Source of the DNA: Galaxea fascicularis
Taxonomy: Eukaryota; Cnidaria; Anthozoa; Scleractinia; Euphylliidae
Reading direction: 5' to 3'
Assembly (NCBI GenBank): GCA_948470475.1
Contig: OX419347.1
Span: 9,518,165-9,582,164, forward strand
Length of the DNA stretch: 64,000 nucleotides
Shown: positions 1 through 12,500 of the stretch, piece after piece
Numbering within the stretch: the stretch's first letter is position 1
Layout: the number at the start of each line of letters is the position of its first letter
The notes under the pieces: model-generated
Seen by the model: the letters and a program-made list of their open reading frames with translations, nothing else
Databases searched by the model: none
Told to the model about the DNA's origin: nothing
Translations under genes and position numbers: made by a program

Positions 1-492
1 TGTTTTCAACGCAAGCTATGTCGTGGGAAGCAAAATGATAAAGAACATAATATTTTACTTAAAATGCATCATTACATTGAGACCTTCAACATTCGGTGGA
101 GTCACAAGTTTATGACCCTTAATGACAGCTCTACAGTGTACTCCAAACCATAGTCAATCGACACACTTATGTGTTAAAAACTGGTTGATATCTTTACCAA
201 CAAAGGGCCGAGTCATTTAAAGCCTATTTCTAGCACTGATCTAGGATTAACCGTGATCAAAACCTATGTGCTTCCATGATCTTCAAACAGCCCCACCTAC
301 GTAGCCCTGAAGCTTAATCACAGTATCTGTTTCTGTGATGCCAACCCACTTCGACAGTTTTGTAACCATTTAAAAGTCACTGAATGGACTTGTGCAAAAG
401 AGTCCTCGAATGGTCACTGGCCATTTATCAGCCACTAAAAACGTGTTACAGCATATTTTATGACTTCACAATCCAGGAATTGTGAGACATAC
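1..492. other. Intron sequence, no feature seen
   Basis: This is sequence downstream of the last visible DNAI4 exon, presumably its next intron. I see no further exon, repeat end or RNA gene. Short open frames here lack recognisable motifs. Confidence 0.4.
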
Positions 493-3400
493 CCTCCTGA
501 TTGGTTTCCTGTGCATTGAAAGTATCATACATGTCCCAGTTTGTAGCCACACATCCAACCTCCTGCAAGACACCAGCATCAGAATACGTTGTTAGTGTTA
601 CAGTAGTCCCAACAAGCAAACTCTCAACTTCCCGCATAAACTCATTCCAACAAATTAAGGCAAGCTTCTTGGTGGCTTTAGTGATATAATTTAGTTGGAG
701 CTGAAATAGATATTTACAGAATAAAATATACATGTATGAAAAGGACTTAACCTTTTGATGCTTTGTTCTGTTATAAGGCATGCAAGAAAGTGAGCATGAA
801 AGAAGTAGGAAGAAACACGAGCCGCTGGTGAGTGTTTCTCACTACTTCTTCAGTGTTCTCCCCACTTCCTTGCATGTCCTTTAACAGTACAAACCATGAT
901 TAAGCTTTTTCATTTGTTTTATAATAGTAGTTTTATGCACATTTGTAGATAAATTCACTTAATTTGTGAGAAAACTGAAAAAAGTTTCATTCAGCTTGCT
1001 CACGCTGAATGCATGGCATCATGGATCGTACATGATTGCATAATACTGTCTTGCTGTAAATATTCTTTTTAAAGGGCGGTTGGAATCGTTTAATGAAAAC
1101 AAGAAGCACTTAGCATTTGTCTCATCAGATCTGTGGTATGACTGTACTATTGTAATCAAGAAGTTCCTGTTTTGGATTGTGAAAATTGCGAGATTTGTAA
1201 TGATTTCAAAGATCAATGGATGTGCAGAAAAATGGCGTCATTTCTGTACCCAAATTCAAAGGAAAGATGCGCAAACTCTTTGTCTCCTTTGGTCTTGAAA
1301 GACAATGGACTGAGCCAGAAATGTCAGTTTGCTATATTGGAACAGTGTCAACTGTGACTATAATTGAGTGGCAGTTGCTGTAACAGTTGCTGCATATGTA
1401 CGCTGTTGGTGGCGAGGGTGCAGAAGCTGCTCTTGCTCTATGCTTCTTCTGCCATATCAATGCTGTTCCCTATAGGCCTCAGCTCTCTTGACACCGGTCT
1501 GGATGACACAACGTCAGTTGCTGTAAGCAGCTGCGGTTTCTAATTCCCACTATTTGGGGTTGACCTCGGCTGTCTTTATGTCCCTCTTGCACACAGCCTT
1601 GCAATGCCGCATTGATTGGACTGCCAACTGGTCTGGAACCTGATGCAAGTTCCCGAAGAGGACATTCTTTGGCAGACGTCTATTTATGCACCGAACATGG
1701 CCTAGCCAGCACAGGCATCTCTGGGAAAGCAACATAAACATGTTTGGAGTGTTTGCCCACCCAAGGACATGCTGGTTGGATACTCCATCTTGGCAAGATA
1801 TACAAGAGAGAAGATGCCGAAGAGGGTGGGGGCAAGGACACAGCTTTGCTTTACTCTGCTACTGATGGGCATGGGAGTGGATGATGGACCGTCAAAAAGC
1901 AGTGTTCATCATGTCCCCATGAAATGACAATAATTATCACGTTCAACAATTTCTGTGGGCATACCATCTTCTCAAGGAGCTTGAAGACGTCCTTCCTGCT
2001 GACAAGGTCAAATGCCTTGGTCAGATTTATGAAGGCGACATGCAAGGGCTGCCTTGGTTCCCAGTGCTTCTCTTGGAGTTGTCTCAGTGTGAAAATCGTG
2101 TCAATGGTAGACCTGTGAACTCTGAAGCCAGAATTCAATTCATGGTAGTCTTGTCCAACAATTTGTTGCAGTCTCTTTGGGGCAAGCCGGGTGAATGCCT
2201 TCCCCATGATACTCCTTGGAGTTATTGCAATCAGTGTGATCCCCCTTTTTCCTATACAGAGTAACAATGTTTGTGCCATGCATACTGCGAGGTACTGATC
2301 CTTCCTTCCAGCACTGACAGAGGATCTTGTGGCAATGGTGGAGAAGGGTGAACTCTGCACATTGTAGCAATTTCTGCTGGAATGCCTTCTCTTCCTGGGG
2401 CCTTGCCTTGTGCAAGGGAGTCAATGGCTGTGCTCTGCTCTTTCTCTCAGAGCAGCGAGGTTTTTGGCTGATGGCTCCCTCTTTGGTGCTGATGACAAGT
2501 TCCATCTCTGAGAGACTCTCCTTGAACCAGTCTGAATTTCGCCATTGAATTCCATCCTCAGAAAGTTTCATCTCTCTTTGGCAGTCTCAGCAGCTGGTTG
2601 GCCCTCCAGGGCCTTCTTGACAAAGTGAACTGAGTGCAGAGTTCAGGGTCAAAAGTCGTTGCAATGTCGATGAGTGTGGGACCAGAAAGCCAATAGCACA
2701 GTTAGGCAGAAGGCGAACCTTGCTGCACACCAATGTGTCAGTGCCGTGATAGCCGCATGTGGCGAGTATTCTCTTTAGCTGAACTCGTCTGGTTATGACT
2801 AAGTCCAGCTGGTGCCAGTGACAGGACCCTGGGTTCATCCTGGATACTCAGTGGTACGGCTTTGTGTAGGAGAATGTATTCCTGATACAGAGCTTCTGGT
2901 GGGAACAGAGTTCCAGCAGTCTCCATCTGGTCTCGGTCATTCTGCCAATGCCACACTGCCGAAGGAAGTAATGCTAGGAGTCATGGTCTCCGCCCACTCT
3001 AATGTTGAAATCCCCCAGAAGGGCTCTGAGTCCGGTAATTTGCCAACAGCAACATCAAGGTCTTCGTGAAATGATCTTTGACCTCCGGGATAGAGCAAAA
3101 AATTGGGGCGTAGATGCTCAGTATGGTCATGAAGCCCATTCAGGTAGTTCAAGTGTCAGGCAAATTCAACATCATGCAGTCATACTTCCCCTTCAGTCCT
3201 ACCCTGCCAGAGGAAGGTACAGCCCTTCCTGCATGGTGCCACTCACTGTCTGAATAGTTTGGCATCGATAACAGTTATTTTTCTTGAGTTTTCAATCTAG
3301 CACAAGTCATCAGATAGGCCACAACACAAGGTCCTGACGTTCTAGCTTGCGAGTTGTAGGGCTGGTAGCTTCTTCTTCCTTGTTTTGCTTGGTGCAATGT

Positions 3401-6400
3401 TGCAGTCTGCTTGTTGAGGGGTTACTCTAAGCTCCAGGCACTCACTGAAGCAGGCAAACCATAGTGGGTTAGCAACTTCATGACTGGGGTCTGGTAAGCT
3501 TGAGGCACGCAGTATCTGACTAGTGGGACTCAATGATCCCTTCCAGCGATAGAGACAGCTTATACCACCCTACCCTAGGCCAAACACGTTTGGACTTATC
3601 ACTCGTAGCTGCAGCACCTCGTGTTGAGTGTGTGACCTCTCTAGGGCGTAGAGCTAGGCAAAATGGTGCGGGCACTCAGGGCCGCCCAGACTCCAGAGTC
3701 CACCCTTCTCTGCCCATCCAAAGGAGTGCAGGGCAATACGTTTGGCACCAGTTTGGATGCAGGAGCTGCCAGAAGGAAGTTGCTGTCGAATATCTAACCG
3801 TCTTAGGGGACTCTACTCCAGATTCTGCTTGGATCTGGCTGCAGAGGTTTGAAATCAGGGTTTTCTTTCCCCTAGACGGGCTGCCTTCTCAGGCTGACAA
3901 GCCGCATCTACCTGAAGCCACTGGTTTTAAGGTGCCAGAGACCCACCTTTGCCCCTTCTCCCGTCAGTAGAGGCAGTTCCATCAGGCTTAGAGGCTAAGC
4001 CGCATGAGCAGGCCAGCAGTTCAACTTCGACTTGGCTGTCAGAGACTGTTGGCGATGCATGCCGTATGGGTGCACTTTGAAGTGGAAGCTTGTCCCCAGC
4101 TATTAACCTTTATTTCAGTATTAGAGTATAAACATCAAGTAACAACATGATAACGTCTGTGGGTGAGCTATTAAGTAATAACTCAATCAATTCAATCAAG
4201 ATGATTATAGAAAAGTACTGGTAGAACTGCTTGACTACAGAGACAGCCAAATAAACTTACATGTAACTCAACTTTGCTGGACTGTACTTCTTTACTTTTC
4301 TGACCATTGTTGAATGTCTGCATCCCTCTCTCGACGTAACTATCATTACCAACACGATTTTTCAAAAGCTTTAAAGGGAAATAAACAGTCACAGCATATA
4401 TAATGTAATCACAAACTTCTCTAGACCAATCAGAACGCAAGGTTCATACCATCCATTGTATAATGATGATTATTCAGCCTCTAAATCCTGGAAATCACTG
4501 TTGATTTCAATATAATTTCACTCTGAATGATACTATGTAGTCTCCATTAATTTGTTGAACAGCTGGCTGCTTTACCCACAACTGAACCTGAATTACAAGA
4601 AGCATGTCTACAAATTACAGAGCAAATTTTGTCCCTTTAAGATACATTTCATTCTCGGCTTGGCATTCATATGCCAGTCTACACATTCAATAAATGGGTT
4701 AACTAACATTTTATGAAATATGTTAAACAGGATAAAGTGCCTTAATTGTAATTAGTACATCTTGTACATACTTCTTCATATCTTTGGTTCTTCTCCTTTA
4801 CTTCCTCAGCAAAATCACTATCTTCAGCAACACATGTGCCAGGAAAATCCAGCAACCAAATAGTTTCGGTTTCTGAGAGAGTTAGGTGAACCTGCAGGAC
4901 ATCAAAGTAACCAGGCTTTGTACAATAATGATAAAGTTATTTATACCAGCAAACTGTAGGTATAAGCTCTAGTCATCATCTATTTTGTTTTACATGTTTC
5001 ATGATTGTTTAAAAACATTAAGACAAAAACTATAATGTACAGCTGTATATTCATGTAGACGTATTTTCGTTTGTGTTTGAAAAAAACAAATACTGGTAGT
5101 AACAATATCTCCTAAGTACCATTTTATCAAGGTCTGCTTCGGTGAGCTCCTCACGGGTAAAAGTAGGACGTGTCTGAATATCTAAAGAAAACAGACAAAA
5201 TTAGGTAACAACAGTTTGATAAAATTTAGTTGTAAGATACACCACACTATAGATTCAAACCAATTTGTGGTCTGGTGATAGAGCAGAACTGTTCCAAATA
5301 ACCACCTTTCAAATCACACAGAGGGGTGTTTTAGAGCTTTTAATTTGCCCAAAGTGGAACTTGGCCAGAATGGCCATTTTTGAAAGGAATGTCAGTGCTC
5401 TTTTGAATGGCAAGTTTTACTTATTGCTCTCAATGACTGACTCTGAAGTGGAATCCACTATTTTGGAAGAAATCTGCTGAACTGGCATCAGTAACCAATT
5501 CTCCAAATTGGCACAGATCAGCCTTCATCAAATGGCTGGCCATGGTCTAGTTTGCAGGGTTCTCAGTACTTCAAGGAGTACATAATATTATGCAGATGGC
5601 TAAATGCATTTTAAGTAGACAGCTGACATTTCGCATTTTTATTATTCTTCACAACTTAGACACATATTATTTCATGAAAGTAGGTGGATCAGAATTTGAA
5701 GTAGCCATTTTTTAAGCCAGTGGTTGGGACTTGCCCTTAGCCAATCGATTCTGACAAATGTAAAGAACCTGAGATTTGTTTACACTGAAGAAGCAATTTT
5801 TTGTCTTACTAGTAACTCAAGCAAGTTTCACCCTTCCTCAATTAAATGTTAATTTCTTTAACTCTTTGTTCAAAAGACCCGAAAGAAGAATATGGTATCA
5901 AATTTACTATTCTAGTGAATTTATAGAAAATCTCTAGGAAAGTTATTTGCATGGCCTTAAAGCTATTTTTCATCATGTGAATATTTCGTGTGGTTCCAAA
6001 TTGTTTTTGTTGTCATTTCTTGCTCTTTTTTCAATTTTTATAAATCTCAAACACAGTTCTCTGGCTGGTATGTCATATAATGACTCCTAACAAAAATAGC
6101 GATAATGAAATAATGAAGTACATTTTAAGCACCTCCAAGTGACGTTGCAAACTTGTCATGGTATCCAGAGCTTGGTTCAGCCAGATCCTCACTGACAGAT
6201 TCAGGGGACGACCGACCTGATACAGAGCCATACACAGACCGAGAAAAACCACCATACATGCTGGCACTGCTGGCAGCATAGAATGACTGGCCTGTCATCT
6301 CAGATGCTACAGATGGCTGATACAAAGGAGAAAATGAATGAATAAAATTAATTTATTAAGACAGCTCATGACCACCATACTAGGGATGTCCCCTATAATT

Positions 6401-6523
6401 ACTCTTATTGAACAGTGTGTAGGCACAGATTATAGGAATAAGGCGTGAAGTGTTGTGAGACGGGACCTGCGGTTTATCATCCTTATCCAAGAAGACTAGA
6501 AAGTCTAACCATTTGCAGATGTC

Positions 6524-6557
<34 letters not shown>

Positions 6558-9500
6558 GAAGACCCTGAGTGTTGGTCTGGCCAGGGTTTAAACCTGCAAC
6601 ATCTGGCTGGTAGTCTGGTGCTTTGCCAACTGAGCCAACTGGTCGGTGGGACAAAACTACTGTTACACAATGTTTTAACACCTAACAGTGCTATTGTATA
6701 GAACCTAGATCTTGACTACTGCAGCTCTTGCTGTCATTAATTTGCAGTAGCACAGTATTGCATAATTTTGGAGGGGGACTTAATGATTTTATACCTGGCC
6801 CGATTTAGGGACGCACATTTGTTGTAGGGTTGCCTGTAGGGCCCTACAAGCCCTACATTATGGCTGCCAGTATGTAGCAGTATGAAGTAATCGTGAACCA
6901 GTGTCTAGATAGATGGTTACATGTGTTTGACACATGAGATATGGGAAAAAGCTAAAAACCCTACATACCCCTCAGGACATGCCAAACAGACCCTACATAT
7001 CCAACAGACCCTACATACCCTACAAACCCAACAGACCCTACAGGCCATACATATCCAACAGGTCCTACAAACCCAACATACCCTACAGGCCATACATACC
7101 CAACAGGTCCTACAAACCCAACATAACCTACAGGCCATACATACCCAACAGGTCCTACAAACCCAACACACCCTACAGGCCATACATACCCAACAGGTCA
7201 TACAAACCCTACAGGCCATACATACCCAACAGGTCCTACAAACCCAACATACCCTACAGGCCATACATACCCAACAGGTCCCACAAACACATGTGGCCCG
7301 ATTTAGGGACGCACATTTGTTGTAGGGTTGCCTGTAGGGCCCTACAAGCCCTGCATTATGGCTGCCAGTATGTAACAGTATGAAGTAATCGTGAACCAGT
7401 GTCTAGATAGATGGTTACATGTGTTTGACACATGAGATACAGACCCTACAAACCCTACAAACCCAACAGGCCCTACAGACCCTACAAACCCAACAGGCCC
7501 TATAGACCCTACAAACCCAACAGGCCCTACAGACCCCACAAACCCTACAAACCCAACAGGCCCTACAGACCCTACAAACCCAACAGGCCCTACAGACCCT
7601 ACAAACCCTACAAACCCAACAGGCCCTACAGACCCTACAAACCCTACAAACCCAACAGGCCCTATAGACCCTACAAACCCAACAGGCCCTACAGACCCCA
7701 CAAACCCTACAAACCCAACAGGCCCTACAGACCCTACAAACCCAACAGGCCCTACAGACCCTACAAACCCTACAAACCCAACAGGCCCTACAGACCCTAC
7801 AAACCCTACAAACCCAACAGGCCCTACAGACCCTACAAACCCAACAGGCCCTACAGACCCTACAAACCCTACAAACCCAACAGGCCCTACAGACCCTACA
7901 AACCCAACAGGCCCTACAAACCCTACAAACCCAACAGGCCCTACAGACCCTACAAACCCAACAGGCCCTATAGACCCTACAAACCCAACAGGCCCTACAA
8001 AACCAACAGGCCCTACACACCCTACAAACCCAACAGGCCCTACAAACCCTACAAACCCAAGAGGCCCTACAGACCCTACAAATCCAACAAACCCTACAGA
8101 CCCTACAAACCCAACAGGCCCTACAAACCCTACAAACCCAACAGGCCCTACAAACCCTACAAACCCAACAGGCCCTACAGACCCTACAAACCCTACAAAC
8201 CCAACAGGCCCTATAGACCCTACAAACCCAACAGGCCCTACAGACCCTACAAACCCTACAAACCCAACAGGCCCTACAGACCCTACAAACCCAACAGGCC
8301 CTACAAACCCTACAAACCCAACAGGCCCTACAGACCCTACAAACCCAACAGGCCCTACAAATCCAACAGGCCCTACAAACCCAACAGGCCCTACAAACCC
8401 AACAGGCCCTACAGACCCTACAAACCCTACAAACCCAACAGACCCTACAAACCCAACAGGCCCTACAGACCCTACAAACCCAACAGGCCCTACAGACCCT
8501 ACAAACCCTACAAACCCAACAGGCCCTACAGACCCTACAAACCCAACAGGCCCTACAAACCCTACAAACCCAACAGGCCCTACAGACCCTACAAACCCAA
8601 CAGGCCCTAAGTATAGACCCTACAAACCCAACAGGCCCTACAGACCCTACAAACCCAACAGGCCCTACAAACCCTACAAACCCAACAGGCCCTACAGACC
8701 CTACAAATCCAACAGGCCCTACAGACCCTACAAACCCAACAGGCCCTACAAACCCTACAAACCCAACAGGCCCTACAAACCCTACAAACCCAACAGGCCC
8801 TACAGACCCTACAAACCCTACAAACCCAACAGGCCCTATAGACCCTACAAACCCAACAGGCCCTACAGACCCTACAAACCCAACAGGCCCTACAGACCCT
8901 ACAAACCCAACAGGCCCTACAGACCCTACAAACCCAACAGGCCCTACAAACCCTACAAACCCAACAGGCCCTACAGACCCTACAAACCCAACAGGCCCTA
9001 CAAATCCAACAGGCCCTACAAACCCAACAGGCCCTACAAACCCTACAAACCCAACAGGCCCTACAGACCCTACAAACGCTACAAAACCCAATTAACAGGC
9101 TGTACATTAAACCCTACATTTGCTTTACAAGCTCTACAAAAGACATCTTACCAAATTTTTGCCTGAGGCCGTGCAAAGGGTGACAAGCTTTCTTTTTATT
9201 AGCAACTAGGCTTTACCAATCTTACCATGATTTTGCTCAACATGCAACTTAGTTTAATCTACAAATGATTGTTCTACTTAAAGAAGTTAACAATTAAATC
9301 ACTTTAATATCCTTTTGTGATAATGCAAAAGAAAATGACATTTATATGATTACTCTGTGCAGGCTTACTTGATGTAGCCACAGTACAATTTTGCTCAACA
9401 ATTAATCTAACAACAAATCATTGCTCTTTTTTCGGAGAGGCAACAAGTCACAAAACACAAAATTATCAAATGAATAAAATAAGATTTTACACTAAAGCAT

Positions 9501-12500
9501 AACACCTTATGGTAACAGGCCTAGGGAACAAAACATGTAAAAGCATTTTAATTCAAAAACTAATATACTGATCTCACCTATACACTAATGTAATTGCATA
9601 TTTCAGAGAATTATTGGACTCTGAATGACTTGATTTCAGTAAACCACCATACTTTGTTCTTCGCAGACCGAAAAACTGCCTGAAGTCGTTTTCTTCTAAA
9701 GATCGAAACCTAACTTATTTCTTGACTGCCAAAATGAAATACACATGTTCTCGAACTGACACTCAAAAGAGGCTTAAACTGCCAGACCACCAGAGTATAA
9801 TAGACCCTCATTTATTTGTGCATGAGTTTTCTAGTAATTTAAAAATGATAAAGGCTTCGAGATAATAATTTCGCGGTATTTCTGAACATGATATCTTTCA
9901 TAACATGTGCATGTGGCCTTAATAGGACTGACAACACACAAAACATCAATCAAAATATAATGTCAATTTCAATTTTGCATCATTTTTTGAATGGTGCACT
10001 GCTGTTTACAAGTGATAACTGTATTTCATTAATCAAATTAATATATGGTCTTGTTCAGATCCACCCAGAACTTAACACCATGGTGGCGGAACAAACCTTT
10101 GTCTGGGCGTCAAGATTTAAGAAAATTTTGAACGCTATGCCCATGCAAAGATTTTTGTTTTGTTATCATCGGATGGTGGTACATCGCAATCGGTACACGG
10201 CTGATTGTCACAAGAAGGAGAAATTGCCTATCCTTCCAAAAGTGGAGTAGCTAGGGTAGGCTGACCGCGACATCTTGTATAGTCACTACATGTTTCTGTA
10301 ACTAATTTTTTTGGTATACCAAATTGTTTATGTGCAGCAAGTGGCCAATTAAGCCAGGTCGGTTTGTAGCAGCCGATGTGAAAGAACTGACGGTTGAGAA
10401 TCAGCCTTGTCAGTCATGAGCATGCCTTAACCATATACGAAGAGACTTTCATTCAATCCTCAACCCTGCAACATGGGTCATAAAAAGGGAATCAAATATC
10501 TGACGAGGTGAATTCACTTGAAAATTCATGTGAAATACTGTTATACCAGCTGGAGCTGCACGAATCTATATAAGGAAACTGTTATATCGTGGCTTTTGCT
10601 GGTTTTGTTGCGTCATGTGTTGAGTTGCGTGTGTGCGCTTGCGCACTAGAAGACATTAAGTAACGATTCACACAAGAACTATAGCAAACCCTATTGTTCT
10701 GCGGCAATGGCAATTTCCCCACATAGGATATCGTTGATTTTAGGAATAAAGCTGGAACTCTTGATTGTTACCTAAATTTCTTTGTAGAACTAGACTAAAT
10801 GTACTTGGTTCAAATAAAATTTAGGAAATTTTTGTGCCAAACCAATCATAACTGCTAAACACAATAGCCACTAATTTTGATGATTTGATGAAGTTCCCCC
10901 CACACAATTTCTTCTAAAAATTCGATGTGGTGCAACGGCAGCACAGGTTATCTGAATCTTCAATTAATACTTAGTAAATGTGCCTTTAACCTTAACTTTT
11001 AAACAACTTTTGAGTTTTGACCAATGAGATTGCTAGATTAAACAATGAAAAAAGTCAGCATTCCATCGTGCATTGCCGTTTAGCGCTATAGTTCTTATGC
11101 GAATCATTACTTAAAGGAATACAGGTGTGTGTCTCATACGTTTCGTTGCTTACTGAGTATTTCGGCTCGGAGGTCCTCGGTTATAACATTTTGGCGACGA
11201 GGATGGGATCCTTTTGTGATTTACTACTGTTTCGTCGTATTTGTTACACCGGATGAAATTCTTTCAGTTCGTTTTGTTCGTTTGTACTTTCGCCCACGTG
11301 CTTGCTGGCGTGTTTGTGGTTGCCGCCATGGCTTCACCGTTGCTTGGTTCTGTTGGAGAATTCGACCCGTCCGCTGAGGCTTTTACTGTGTACCTTGAAA
11401 GGCTTGACCAGTTCTTCGTAGCCAATGATATTGGCCAGTGTCCTGCTGATGCGACTGCAGCTGTTGTTCGGGAAGCCAGTAAGAAAAAAGTCGCCGTAAT
11501 GATCTCTCTAATTGGTAAAAAGACGTACGGCACTCTTCGCGATTTGTGCAGTCCTGAGAATCCGAAAGAGAAAACCTTTGAGGCGTTATGTGAATTACTG
11601 TGACAACATTTTAAGCCCAAACGATTGGAGGTTGCCGAATCTTACAGATTTCATCGATGCTGTCAAGAAGAAAATGAAACCGTGTCGTTTTACAGCGCTC
11701 GTTTGAGACATCTGGCTTCGACTTGTAATTATGGTGAGTTCCTGAGCCGCTCGCTTCGTGACCAGTTCGTGTGTGGTATTCGCAATCCAGCTACACGGAA
11801 AAAACTCTTGAGTGAGGATCGAACATTTCAACAGGCCATTCAAGTGGCTGTCGCCGACGAAATTGCAGCTAAAGAGACTTTACAAGTCCAACAACAACAA
11901 TTGTCTCAACCGGTGAATTCAGTTGCGAAGGAGTTTTCCACCATACCTTCCCTTTCCCGTGGAGATTCACGCACAAAGTCTGCGTCACGGACATCTCCTC
12001 GCCATGCTTCGTCTACGTCTTAGCAAGCGACGTCTTATGCTTGTTTTTTGTGTGGGAATTCTGACCATGTAAGATTGAAATGCCAATTTAGGAACGTTGT
12101 TTGCCACAACTGCAACTTACGAGGACATATTGCTCGAGTTTGTAAGAAAGGTGGAGTGAATACCATGAGTTTCGAAGAAGAGTTCCCTCAGGAGCAGTTA
12201 TCTGATGAAGATGAGTTGTATGTTGTTTATGATGTTAATGCTATGTCAAGATCTGAAATTTGTGTGCCCCTGAAGATTGAAAACAATGATTGTAGTATGC
12301 AGTTGGACACTGGGTGTGCACTGTCCCTCGCCCCAATTACTTTTGTGAAACAAGTATGCCCCAATGTTGAAATGAAATCCTCAAATGTTGTACTTTCAAC
12401 CTACACTGGTGAAACTGTGCGCCCCTTGGGAGAAGCGTATGTGAATGTTGAGTACAAAGGATCACAGCATACACTTCCTTTGCTAGTTGTACGTGAGGGA

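Noticed and set aside
6957..9094. CRISPR-like array
   Set aside because: There are no unique spacers; units are contiguous 9-mers and the genome is eukaryotic.
6957..9094. Interstitial telomere
   Set aside because: The unit is CCCTACA/CCCAACA with period 9, not the metazoan TTAGGG hexamer.
7415..9107. Open frames of up to about 560 codons ([11 protein letters not shown] and WVCRVCRAC type repeats) in the tandem array
   Set aside because: They occur on both strands and in several frames because the repeat period is a multiple of three; composition is pure repeat with no start context or domain.
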